DNA from: Dipteris shenzhenensis
Lineage: Eukaryota; Polypodiophyta; Polypodiopsida; Gleicheniales
Assembly: GCA_047967505.1 (NCBI GenBank)
Contig: CM106541.1
Direction: 5' to 3' (one strand)
DNA: 64,000 bases
The notes beneath the pieces were generated by a model, which searched no databases, had not been told where the DNA came from, and saw only the letters and a list, made by a program, of their open reading frames with translations. Both the position numbers and the translations under genes were made by a program. Within the stretch, counting starts at the first letter, position 1, and the number at the start of each line of letters is the position of its first letter. Positions 1 to 10,679 of the stretch are shown here, piece after piece.

Positions 1-425
1 AATGAACGATTTCAATTTGAGTATATTCTTTGAATAGAAATTAATCCATGTCTCTCAATTTTAATTACTCATTCTTACACTTTCTTTTGAATGAATATTT
101 AATATTCTTTGAATAGAATGTGAATGAATGATTTATAGTTGAGTATCTTGTTTCAATAGAAATGAATCCATGTCTCTCAATTTTCATTACTCATTCTTAC
201 AGTTTCTTTTGAATGAATATTTAATATTCTTTCAATAGAATGTGAATGAATGATTTACAGTTTGAGTATATTCTTTCAATAGAATATGAATACTGGTCTC
301 TCAATTTTCATTACTCATTCTTACACTTTCTTTTGAATGAATATTTAATATTCTTTCAATAGATTGTAAATGAACCATTTACAATTTGAGTATATTCTTT
401 CAATAGAATATGAGTCCATGTCTAT
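1..425. repeat. Tandem repeat, about 122-bp unit, about 3.5 copies
   Basis: The motif aatgaatgattt (or a one- or two-base variant) recurs at 1, 123, 245 and 369. Each copy is followed by the same AT-rich block containing ttgagtatattctttcaata and tctctcaattttcattactc. Spacing is 122, 122 and 124 bp. The array starts at or before the window edge, so the true copy number is unknown. It has no coding content and looks like a local satellite or an element-end repeat. Confidence 0.9.
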
Positions 426-427
426 GA

Positions 428-2470
428 ATGAATAAAATACAATTTGCATTTATGAAAATACGAAAAGTGCATGCCTTATTCTCCTTCATGCATTGTGGAC
501 ACAAGTTCACGGGTGGTTTTGGCTACATCAAGCAACATTTTCTCAAAATTGGCAGTGATATTGAAGCTTGCTCATGCACTCCATCTGATGTTCTTCTGTT
601 ATGCAAATAGTATTTAGAGAAAGTGAAAAAAGTAGTTAATTCGACCCTGATAAGGAATCGTCCAAGTCCTAATGTGAGCACTGAAGTTGATGAGATTGTT
701 GAAGGAGAAGCACCGATAAATGTGAGGGGTGTATCAATACATGAAGGTGATGTAGATTTGCTAGCAAGTGGGATGGAGGTGAGTTTTGACATGCCTAATG
801 TCAGTCAGGTAAAGAAGAGAAAAAGGGGAGGATGGTTTTCTTTGACAACAAGTGCATGAAGAGCACTTAAGATGGACATAAGCATTTGTAAAAGATGATA
901 TACCATTCAATGTCATGAGAGATGAGACATTTTGTAATGCCTTGAAGTCATGTGCTAGACCAAGATTTGTTTTGCCAGATTATAATAAAATGTGTACGGA
1001 TCATCTTGATAGAGTTAAACAGACTGTGACAAACTTAAAGAAAAAGATATTGGAATTTATTCCTACATATGGGTGCACTCTTCCTTTTGATGGATGGACT
1101 AGCAAGCAGGCCAGACCTTGATAAGTGTAATGTGCATTACTCCCAAGGGAACAATGTTTTTGGAGAGTATTGATACATCTCTAAAAGAAAAAACTTCAGC
1201 ATATATTGTAAAAATATACGAAAGAGCAATTCATAAAGTTGGTGGCAGTGAAAATGTTACTGTGTTAGTAATAGATAATGCATCGAATTATAAGACCGTG
1301 GGTGAGATGATCATGGCAAAGTATCCCACTCTGACATGGGTGACATGTGGTGCTCTTACTCTCAACTTATTGTTGAAAGATATTGGACAATTTCCATTTG
1401 CACAACTAGTGCTATAAGATGCTAACGCTATAGTGAGTGTTATAAAGAGCCATCAATACTTGCATGTAGTATTCAAAGAGCACTCTGTGAAGCAACTAAG
1501 GCAGTTTTGTCAAGCTAGATTTGCCACTTCTTTTCTGGTTCTTGCTATATTGTTAGAAGTGCGTCAAGATTTAGTCGAGACTATTGCTGATAGATGATGG
1601 GAAAATTGGCTCGAGAAAAAGACGCAGTATGCAATACCCGATAGTAAATGTGTACATCTTGTGCAATCATCAATATTTCTGGAAAAATGTAGAAGACATA
1701 AAAGAAGGCGTGGAGCCATTTGTGATAGTGTTGAGAAAGGTCGACGATGATGCCTTTGTTATGGGTAAAGTGTATTGGAAGATGTCCGAAGCAATACGAT
1801 AGGTTAAAGAATTCATGCTCTTTGCAGCTAGGGAAAAGCAACAAGTGGTATATTTGGCCGATAAGAGATGGAAGCAAATGCACACCCCTTTGCATGGAGC
1901 CACGTTTGCAATACATTCACAATATCAAATGCATGCTCAATCATAGAATCCATAAGTCATAAGTAACTTTTGAGAGGTTTGTAAGAACTTGCTTCCGAGA
2001 GATCAAGGCAAATTAGCCTGCAAACAACGAGTCAGCTATACGAACCATGAAGGCTCTTTTGGAGATCCCTTGAATCTTGATGCTATTCAGATGACGATTG
2101 CACCTACTTAATGGAAGGAATAGGGTGGAGAGACATTAGAGTTGCAACATGTTGCAACACGTGTGCTCTCTATTACTGCATCATCGAGTGCATGTGAGTG
2201 AAATTGGAGTGCATATGATTTTATTCATTCTAAGAGATGCAATAATTTAAAGCCATCAAAAGCTACAGATTTAGTTTTTTGCTTTGAGAGTCTACGATTT
2301 TTGAAAGGGTTCAATGTTGCAGCTAGAGAAGCAAGTGAAGCTGCTATAATGAGTGACTATAGAAATAGTTGCAGAGGGTGCATTTAGCGAAGAAGAAGAT
2401 GAGCTTGAGCTACTCAGTGACAACAGTGAAGTCGCAATGATAGACAATATTGCACCTATGTTAAATGCAA
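428..2470 (+). pseudogene. Decayed hAT-superfamily transposase
   Basis: This is a degenerate cut-and-paste transposase spread over several frames. At 428-610 a BED-like zinc-finger remnant reads CGHKFTGGFGYIKQHF. At 880-1121 and 1118-1417 (a frame change near 1110) is the DUF659 part of hAT transposases, with DGWTS, then TPKGTMFLESID, VIDNASNYK and the end of an RNase H-like core. At 1584-1802 the fragment PFVIVLRKVDDD fits the next hAT segment. At 2090-2330 the C-terminal dimerisation region is visible (VLSITASSSACE, NWSAYDFIHSK) with in-frame stops. An intact hAT protein would be one ORF of about 600-750 residues; here no frame is open for more than about 110. Terminal repeats were not identified, so the element's ends are unknown. 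The family call is firm; activity is not possible. Confidence 0.85.
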
Positions 2471-2489
2471 TATAGAGTGTTGCATGTTA

Positions 2490-2702
2490 CACATGATGGG
2501 ATGGATAGGAGAATATGTTATGTGATGGAAGAGCCATTTGCTCATATCCATCTCATCTCATTTTGTACTTGGAAGTAGTGGATGAAGCTCTAAACATGTA
2601 GGTTGGTATGTTATATGTGAGGGGATGGATGAGAGAATATGTCAAGCAATGGAAGAGCGCATATGCTCATATCCATCTCGTCTCATTTTGTACGTGAAAG
2701 AT
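2490..2702. repeat. Imperfect direct duplication, about 122-bp period
   Basis: Two copies of one block lie directly downstream of the hAT remnant. Both share gctcatatccatctc, tctcattttgta and an upstream gggatgga, and differ by scattered substitutions. The block is probably 3' non-coding sequence of the hAT element. Confidence 0.75.
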
Positions 2703-2959
2703 AATAACTTATGGGCTACGAGTTATGTTGTTGTGTTGTAATTATTCAGATTGTGGATGATTTGGTATATATAATAGCTAGAGCCAACCTTGTGACTTGC
2801 AAATACTTTTGAGGTAGCATCGAGAAAAAGGGGAGAACAATCAAATATGCACAATCGAAGTTTATATTTTCAAGTTGCAAGGGTTGATCTAGCTGTCATG
2901 TGCACTAATCAACATCGATATATTTCAACATTTCAACATTAACTTTACAAGTCCACATA

Positions 2960-3445
2960 ATTCACTTAAAAATAATCAATTCTAACCACTTAAACCACTT
3001 AGTCCACTTAAACCACTTAGTTCACTTAAATTGCTTAAACCACTTATTCCACTTAAACCATTTCATTCACTTATACCACTTAAACCACTTAGTCCACTTA
3101 AACCACTTAATTCACTTAAACCACTTAATTCACTTAAACCACTTAATTAATTCTAACCACTTAAACTACAATAATCCACATTATGCACTTAATCCACATT
3201 AAACTTGACATTAGCTCCACATTATCCACTTAATTCACTTAAACCACTTAACCCACTTAGTCCACTTAAACCACTTAATCAATTCTAACCACTTAAACTA
3301 TAATAATCCACATTATGCCCTTAATCCACATTAAACTTTACATTAGCTCCACATTATCCACTTAATTCACTTAAACCACTTAAACCACTTAGTCCACTTA
3401 ATCAATTCTAACCACTTAAACTACATTAATCCATATTATGCACTT
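2960..3445. repeat. CCACTTAAA minisatellite with higher-order repeats
   Basis: A roughly 10-bp motif (ccacttaaac and variants such as ccacttagt and ttcacttaaa) is repeated dozens of times. It is organised into a longer unit that contains ttctaaccacttaaacta and tccacattatgcacttaatc. The longer unit begins near 2980, 3151, 3283 and 3406; the last two periods are about 132 and 123 bp. There is no open coding frame. It looks like a subterminal repeat array of a DNA transposon or an independent minisatellite. Confidence 0.9.
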
Positions 3446-3528
3446 AATCCAAATATTCAAAGAAAAATATTACAAAGTTATATATGAAGTTTACATAGTT
3501 ATGTACTAGGTCCCATGTCTATCATTCC

Positions 3529-4362
3529 CTAAGTGTTTGGTCTTGCAGCCTGCGAATCTATATTGGTCAGGTCCTCAAAATTAAATGTGTCAATATCGGC
3601 AGCAGCATCCAAGTCTCCAAAAGTATCTCTATAGTGTGCAAGCTCAACCTCTAGCATGTGTACGCATGCTTGCAAATTCTCAATCTCTTTTGCTTGAGTT
3701 GCAAGGCAAGCTTGTAGCTCCTCAGCAGTAGTAGCACCTTGTTGACAGAGAGGTATGGTAGATGTTGCCAAGTCAACAAGGTCACTATGTGCCTGGAGAG
3801 TTAGCACATGAGGCCTTAGCATCATGCGCTCTTTGTTCTCTATTCTTGCTTGCTTGCACTCCGTAGGATGTCCGTTTCCTATTCTTGATAAGTGATGCTT
3901 GTTGTTCCAATCCACACGTTGATGCAAGACGTCGCGGACATACACCTATTGAATGAAGAACATGGGTATATGTTGGTTGTTGGGGATGGTCCCTTCCACC
4001 TCTATGAATCACTAGAGAAGGATGTGGGCAAGGGTTTTGTGCCGCAAGTGTGACAACTTGGGCTATGTATATTTGTTTCTAGCATTTTTGGATAGAAGAA
4101 ACAAGGTGTTTCTTATGAACTCTAATGGACAAAGCCTTTGTACTTACCAAAGAGAGAGGGTCACCTTGCATGACTTCCCAGCCCCTCCCTTCCCAACATC
4201 TCTCTTTGTGCCTGCAAGATAGCTTGAGCCTTGGCATGATTTAGTTGGTCTGCTAAATCAACCTCTTGAGGCACAAATGAGGCTTCTGGACCCTCATGAA
4301 TTGGAGGTTCCTCTGGTTGGGGAGAATCTTGTGGGACAACGTTCTCTCCCTCCCTACTCATA
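3529..4362 (-). CDS. Hypothetical coiled-coil protein, transposon-associated
   Basis: The family is not recognised. The start at 4362 (MSREGENVV) opens an acidic, proline-rich N-terminus followed by an Ala/Gln-rich helix (AKAQAILQAQREML). A good donor (GTAAGTAC) sits near 4150 on the minus strand. Downstream, 3945-3529 is open to a stop and encodes a basic segment, then a strong heptad-like stretch (QACLATQAKEIENLQ, VHMLEVELAHYRD) and an acidic tail. The part between the two segments is not resolved and may hold an intron or a frameshift. The neighbours on the same strand are a kinase-like remnant (4640-6375) and a CACTA-linked spliced gene (7181-7871), so this may be part of a multi-gene DNA transposon. 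It could equally be a non-functional relic. Confidence 0.35.
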
Positions 4363-4639
4363 TTTAACCTAAAAAATGACAACAAGATAGAATTGTTTTA
4401 TAACCCTAAACCGAATTAAACAATTAAAATCAACATGGATACTTATTGCATCAATTCTTATACAAATAATATTTGAACAATATCTCATGAAATCGTACTA
4501 ATTTCAAATATACAAACTTGAATCGTGGAGTGGAGACTTGGATGATATACAAAAATAGTAATGTTGCAAGTAATCATATTCAAAAATTCATATTACAAAT
4601 TGTTCAAGAAAGACTCAGTCATTTGCTAGTCTAAGTCCT

Positions 4640-6375
4640 TGGTGGGGACTGAGTTGTATGTCGCAACTGGGAGTATTATCAAAAACCCCACAAAGATCAG
4701 CAGTGCTTATGACTGTTTGGTTGTGCAAATTTTCTTGAACCGCAAATCATCATAGCTATCCAATTAGAGCTTTTAAGGGTCGAGTACTAGTAGATGGTGC
4801 ACAAATGTCTATGATCTTAAAAAGCTAATGAGACATTGCGTACACATCTTGTGCAACATTGAAAGGGGGGGTTTGATGCACAGGTACTCTGGAGTGACAT
4901 GGCATAATCTTCGACAAGAACTCCACACAGTGTTGGGATTGTTACTAGGTAATGCTGGATAATGCTTGCTAGTGCTTGTCGGTTACATCATTTCCCAATC
5001 ACAAATGCTGCCCACACACACTTCCTCGGATGACTCAAAAAAATTTAGCATAATGTTTTGCGCATGCAAATCATTATGTAGGACATTGAGTTGGTGCATG
5101 TAATGAATAATGCGAACAAGTGCACTTAAAATATCAAATACATGTTGATGGACCCGTGGAGATTATCTCTATTTCCCATTGGAGATGATCGCTTTCTATC
5201 ATGTATGAGGTAGGTCAGCCATCTTTCCAAATGATTTCCATTCCAGAATGGAAATATTATCATTGGATTATCATCATGGACTAGACCTATAGCTCGGATG
5301 CGATGCCTGGTTATATGACATCGCCCAAGCACGTGGCTTCCTCCAAGGCTCTTGCCTTCAATGCATTAGTAGAAACATAATGCTTTAGCACCTTACAAGC
5401 ATAAATTGTGTGTGGATTGAATGGTGCGACAAGAAGATTGCACATGCTAACAGTTTCATGAGTGCCTGTGCCCACATCTGCACTAGGTCTGAACCGAATG
5501 TCACGTCATTGAAGCAATATGGGTCACATAGGTCTTGCCACTTGTGCACATTCATGTAGGCCATGTGATGTGGGTGGTGCTTGTGCAGGTGAGTATGAAG
5601 GTGAGGATGATGGAGAGGGCACCTTGTCAACACGTGCAGATCAATTATGCATTCTTGGTGCAGGTGAGTATGAAGGAGAGGGAAATCGATCAATGTGTGC
5701 AGTAGGAGGCACAAACAGAGGTGCAAAAGAAGTTGTAAAATTTGGGCATGTATGTGATGGGAGATGTGAAACATGTGGAGGAATTGCTTGTGGGTATGGA
5801 AGAACTTGGGGAAAAGGGATACGGGAGAAGACAGGTTGTGGTGGATGCATTGGTGCATGGCTGCAGTGATGCTTGTGGTTGCGATGGATGTAGTGATGCT
5901 TGTGACTGTGGTGGATGCAATGATGCTTGTGGTTGTGGTAGTCACTTGGGGGCATGGGTGCATTGATGGAAGAGAGGATGAGGTAGCTCCTTTGCCTTTG
6001 AAACCTTTCCACTCATTCTTAATGTATGTGACCCTGGCTTCTATAGTGGGACCCTACCACTTCGTGTCACAAGAGGTGATGTCTCGATCTATTTGACAAA
6101 GGCGTCAACTCTCCAAGGTGAAATGGTGCATGAATTGATCTACAGACTCTACTAGAAATACATCTAGATATTGTTCACGCAAGGTCCTAACTCCATGCTC
6201 TGCCATTGTCCTAGCCAAATTTTATGCATCGCTTTCACCATTGTTGAAAGCTGTCTCAATGAGATGTCTTGATCGACTTTCATTAAGAAGTGCACATTCT
6301 CATTTTTTAGCACCTTCCTCTAAGTCTTATTGAGATCAGGATGCTGAAACTTCCTCTTCTCACCCATGTGAGCCA
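4640..6375 (-). pseudogene. Protein-kinase-like gene, frameshifted, in a transposon context
   Basis: Reading the minus strand from 6375, the first part is protein-like but unrecognised. It contains RTMAEHGVRTLREQYLDV and VDQFMHHFTLE, then TIEARVTYIKNEWKGFKGKG near 6050-5990, then a low-complexity Pro/His/Ser/Thr region (5965-5560). After 5540 a protein-kinase fold can be followed through frame changes. The segment YACKVLKH (about 5405) supplies the subdomain II lysine; IRAIGLV and IIFPFWNG follow; LHNDLHAQNIML (about 5080-5047) matches the catalytic loop HxDxxxxN; CDWEM stands where DFG is expected; and AQDVYAMS (about 4835) matches the subdomain IX aspartate. The variant HND and DWE spellings resemble kinase-like domains outside the ordinary receptor-like families. 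Stops and frameshifts (near 5305, 5130 and 4815) make it a pseudogene in this copy. The order of kinase motifs is seen; attachment to the transposon is inferred. Confidence 0.6.
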
Positions 6376-6509
6376 TCTAGTATGCAATAAGCTGCAACAC
6401 AAAATTCAAAAAAGAATTGAGTGCTAGTAGGTGTGATAAAAAACTGATTAAGCCATAACAATTAACAGTGCAAGAAATTCCACAAATGACCTTGGTATAA
6501 CCTCTCAAC

Positions 6510-6865
6510 TCATACTCATCAACTCATACTCAACTCACAGTTGAGTGCTAGACTAAGTGTCTATGAGCGCATCGCATGATATCAAACTTAGACTGCATCA
6601 CACAACTCTCAAGAGAGAGATGAGTGCCAAATAAGTGTCTATGAAACATCTCTAAACTTAGATTGCAACACACAACTCTCAAGGGAGAGATGAGTGCCAG
6701 AATAAGCATCTATGACAACATCGCTAAGCTTAGACTGCAACACACAACTCTCTTAAGAGAGATGAGTGCTAACCCTGAGTGCCAGCCCAAGAGTTCCTAC
6801 AAACAAACATGTCTATACAAACTGATACTGCAACACACAACTCTCTTAAGAGAGATGAGTGCCAT
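6510..6865. repeat. Direct repeats built on a caacacacaactctc / gagatgagtgcc unit
   Basis: The unit cacacaactctcaagagaga, followed by tgagtgcc, occurs about four times (near 6600, 6667, 6740 and 6833) with 65-95 bp spacing. Each copy holds a short inverted repeat (actctc...gagaga). A plus-strand reading frame through it encodes the repeated peptide LQHTTL-REMSA; this follows from the repeat and does not indicate a gene. Confidence 0.8.
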
Positions 6866-7180
6866 CCTCAGATAAAAAACAATTATTTATTTAGAAATTG
6901 AAACTATAACCATTTAGCCCCTCAATCATATGCTTTTGATTAAAAGGGTATTACAAGATGCCATTGGAGCTTACATGAACTCTCAAATCATGCTACATGT
7001 TACAAAATTCCCCTTCAAAAGAGGGTAATACAAAATTAGATTTGAGATACAAAATGGAAAAATTGCCAAAGTTCAAAATGGCAAATTTGTCAAAGTACAA
7101 AATGACAAATTCCTAAATACACAACTAAAGTACTATTACTCCTACTCTTGCAAAATTTTCTCATCCTTTGAACCCTCCTC

Positions 7181-7871
7181 TTAAGACTCCTCTCCCTCCT
7201 GCATGTCTGCGGGCACTCTGCATTGGCCCGATCCCTCACCCTCCTTAAGGCCTACAAGTCTCTCCTCTTCTACTTGAGTTTGCAAGTTTGGGTCCCCAGA
7301 TGGGTCGAAATTGCCACCCTAAGAATAAAACAACTTAGAAAATGATACAAGAGAATCGATTGTAAGATCAATGGGAAGGTACAGATAACAACAATGAGGA
7401 TTACAATATACTTACATGATGCTCTGCCACCTTCTGCCACATTGATTTCATATCCTTGACCTTGCATCTCCTTAAATAATGGCTTGGCTCCAATCTTCCA
7501 TGCCCGCCTGTACCCAGCGTTCGTTGGAAGCCTACCAATCACATAAGTCTGTGGATCCAAATTCATAGAGTTAGATATGAATGACAAACATGTTAGATAT
7601 AGAGTTACTGTAGAAGATAAATATACTTACCACCTGTGCCTCATTGGCTAGTCTATCATCGCTCCCAAGGTGCAAAGTACCTATGGTCTCCAAGCATCTC
7701 CTTGCTGGCCCTCCTTCGATTTGACCACTTCTCTGGCTCCTTTTTAAACTCTTTCTTTGCCACCTTCCAATATGATGGGTCACACCACTTGGGCTTCTTC
7801 TTACCCTCCCTAACAACATCTTGTAACTCTGATCTACGATGTTTGAGGAGATCAATCATGTGCCTAAGCAT
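7181..7871 (-). CDS. C-terminal exons of a CACTA-associated second gene (TNPA / Transposase_24-like)
   Basis: Three exons are visible on the minus strand: about 7871-7631, 7548-7426 and 7318-7181. The donors are GTAAGTATA at 7630 and 7425. The acceptors are CCACAG before 7548 and TTCTTAG before 7318. The first exon encodes KPKWCDPSYWKVAKKEF and EKWSNRRRASKEMLG, a Trp-rich basic segment resembling the plant Ptta/En/Spm transposase family (Transposase_24). The second contains IGRLPTNAGYRRAWKIG. The last is a short acidic tail ending in EEGEES. One frame slip near 7665 suggests partial decay or an unrecognised exon border. A second copy with the same exon borders lies at 36611-36905 inside an element with a CACTA end, which ties this gene to that superfamily. 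The N-terminus was not found upstream of 7871. Confidence 0.55.
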
Positions 7872-8014
7872 GTAATATCCATCAAAATCATATTGGGAAG
7901 GGCTGCTTTATCCCATCCTAAGTTGCATTAATTCGCACGTTTTTTTTAAATTCGAAAAAACGCTAAAATTTGCATCTTTTATGATTTAAAATGTTTCAAG
8001 CGTTTTTTCCCATT

Positions 8015-8126
8015 TTATTCATACGAATAAAGTTATTCATACGAATAACTAGCTATTCATACGGATAAATTTATTTGTATGAATAACTTTATTCTTACGA
8101 ATAACACTGTTTATTCGTACGAATAA
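8015..8126. repeat. Six-copy array of a 16-bp palindrome
   Basis: Copies or close variants of TTATTCGTACGAATAA lie at 8015, 8033, 8053, 8071, 8089 and 8111. The last copy is a perfect palindrome; the others differ at one to three positions. Spacing is 18-22 bp. Each copy can pair with itself and with every other. No gene overlaps it. Confidence 0.9.
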
Positions 8127-8129
8127 ACG

Positions 8130-10375
8130 CAGTATAAAAAAATAACCACTCTCATTTTTGGCCCTTCATACGAATATAGCCACTTGCCTTCCTTGCCACA
8201 TTAGCTACTTGATTGCTAGCTCTGCTACCTCTTGCTTGCTTATGATACCAGCCTCAACCTCCACTTTGATGATAGTTGCTTCTTGTACTCCTGCCATTTT
8301 TGCCTCTGTGTAGCCATCACAGTCACTATTGCCATCTCCATCTTGACTTTTTTATCTGTCACTAGTGTTGTCTCCGACCCAATTCTCCCATCCCAACTTT
8401 CACAACTCCACCACTCTCCACCCCGCTTTCTTGCATTGCCACCACCATACCCATTCCACCTCGCACTGAAATCCTCACTTTTGGCTCAAGATTTGTATAG
8501 ATACAATAATTTTTACTGAAAATGAATGCCAACTTTATCACGACTGTAGTTTTCACAAAGTCAATTATTAGTACCAAAATTCCCCATCCTTCACCTCCTA
8601 CCATTACTGGTCTAGCCCTCGCTTCTATAATTGTTTCCATCCCAGTGTCCTATAGATTGGAGGTGCCAATCAGTCTACCTCTTCAATCAAGGGAGCAGCC
8701 ACAAATGGGCTAGAGAATTCTTGCAACATGCATGTCAGAAGTGTCGATGGCCCATGCCCTCTTAATGCTAGATGAGCCAGACATTGCTAAGCAGCTGATC
8801 ATCCAAGAAGGGACCCAGTACCCAATAGAAGTTCCCTTTGAAGGTACCCTTGAGCCTCCTCACCCATTTACCAAGCCCCTATCCCCTCCTTTATAAGATT
8901 TTCCCACAATCTTTGTACACCAATCGATATCTAGCAGGCCATCTTTGGTAGAAAGGACTTTCGAGTCACTTATCGAAATCTGGATGTGGCTTCCAACCTT
9001 CCTCTCCATGATCAAATTTCATACCAACCATGAGCCTCAGTAATTCCTCTAGAATATCTAATGGGAGAAGTCTCCTTCTATGATTGGGTTGTGCATGAAT
9101 ACAAGTAAGTCAAGACCAAGGCAACTAGCTAGTGGCCAACACAAAAGGCTTACCATTAGGAAATCAGCCTTAGTATATGGCAACTAGCACACCCAACTAC
9201 CTCTACTCTGCCAGAATACTTTGGTTCTTGGCTTCAACTAGTAGAGGATCTGCTCTAGGTCACTATGATTAAGAACACTGACCGGTTTGTGGCAACATTT
9301 TATTCAAGTGTGCTAGTCCCCTATTACTAAGTTCATCGAGCAGCAAGTGCATCAGAAGTAATACAAGATAAGTACATGCACCCAAACATCACGAACCCAT
9401 ACATGATCCTTGGCTGCCACAGCTCCAGTACTACCTGATCACCCCGATCATCTCCATGCCTATCTCTAACTAGGATGCCCTTGACCCTCCTCCACCTTGA
9501 TGATCTGCATCAGAGATTGTGCCAGCAGACTCATGGCACCCTATAATTGGAAGAGGTGGCTTCAAAGACGTTTCAGATCTCATAGTTCTTCCAATTTTTA
9601 AGACCAAATCCAACATGTAACTCCATGAAGGAATCAACATCCACCAAGACAAGGATAAAGTTAAGTCCAAGGTGAAGTGATGACTCCTTGTCAACACAAA
9701 ACCAGACCAGGTGCTAGGTAACTAGGCACCTTGGTTGACCCAACAAGTAGCCAACTGCTAAGAAATGGATATCCAAGTGGCCAAAAGGTTACCACCATAT
9801 TGATCCAATTAGAGTTAGTAGTCTAGGAAGAGTCCTGAGTAGGAATTTAGCAAGTTAGTTTCTAGAACTGCCTAGTAGATGGAGCCAGTCTATAAGTGTC
9901 TTGATGCATTAGAGAGACGGGCTTTTGTCTCTCAAGTGTCTTGTATGAGAGGCAAGTCTGAGTGATTTCAAAACCTATTGTGAGGAGTGCGTGGTCTGCC
10001 TTGAGTTGAGGTGAGAGCCTATGCATGCCCCAGCAGTTGGGAGTGGTCATGGCCTCTTACATAGTACAAGTACTTTGCAATTTGGTTGTTACTTGCATAT
10101 TGGTCCTATTTATTCATTCCTCCCATGCCCATACAATTTTCATCCACACAATAGAACCCGTTAATACATGATTTTGTTCTACAACCAAGCAGCAGAGAGG
10201 AACGTTTGTGACCAATCACCGAGTAGTGAAAGAGGGGCATCTTCTAATCAAGCATTGTGCACACAACGTTTCCAAGCACCGGGCATCGGGTGACTTGAGG
10301 GGTGAGTGGAACCAAGTGCCAACAGTGCTCTTAATCTCAACTATCAAAAATAGGTAGCACATTAAATCTTGATTT
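8130..10375. other. No recognisable gene
   Basis: This stretch has many short overlapping frames but none with a family signature. It is pyrimidine-rich from about 8200 to 8500. It may be an old decayed insertion. Its right edge is the left LTR of Copia-A. Confidence 0.5.
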
Positions 10376-10558
10376 TGTGGGGGCTAAAGGCCACTATACC
10401 TTAACCCCAGTTATGTACAATAATCAAACACACACATATATATGGATGACATAGAAGATTAGGGTGTTTCGCACCCCCCAAAACTTGTGTGGCTCTCTCT
10501 TTTGGCTCTCCCTCTCTCTCACCTTCTTCCATTCCACTTCTATTGTTGAGATCACTCA
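10376..10558 (+). repeat. Copia-A 5' LTR (183 bp)
   Basis: Starts TGTGGGGGCTAAAGG, contains gaagattagggtgtttcgca and a ctct-rich 3' part, and ends atcactca. The same family LTR recurs at 18497, 24203 and 35126. Confidence 0.9.
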
Positions 10559-10560
10559 AC

Positions 10561-10572
10561 TTGTATCAGAGC
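10561..10572 (+). promoter_or_regulatory. Copia-A primer-binding site
   Basis: TTGTATCAGAGC differs at one base from TGGTATCAGAGC, the initiator-methionine tRNA complement that is standard for plant copia elements. It lies two bases after the LTR. Confidence 0.8.
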
Positions 10573-10679
10573 GCGGGTGTTCTAGTTGAGCTCGAGTGTG
10601 AGCCTAGAGCTTGAGTCTACTACTATACAGCTTTGTGGGAGGACGGAGAAGATCTATTGGGTGACTTTACCTGAGGTCC

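Noticed and set aside
5519-6096. Plus-strand Cys/Gly-rich frames (up to 116 codons)
   Set aside because: They are the antisense of the Pro/His-rich linker of the kinase-like gene, and their repeats mirror those of the minus strand.
6663-6875. 70-codon repetitive peptide
   Set aside because: It arises from a DNA direct repeat with non-coding spacing and has no conserved reading frame.
10371-10375. Target-site duplication for Copia-A
   Set aside because: The flanks are gattt and acttt; two of five bases differ, so it is not claimed.
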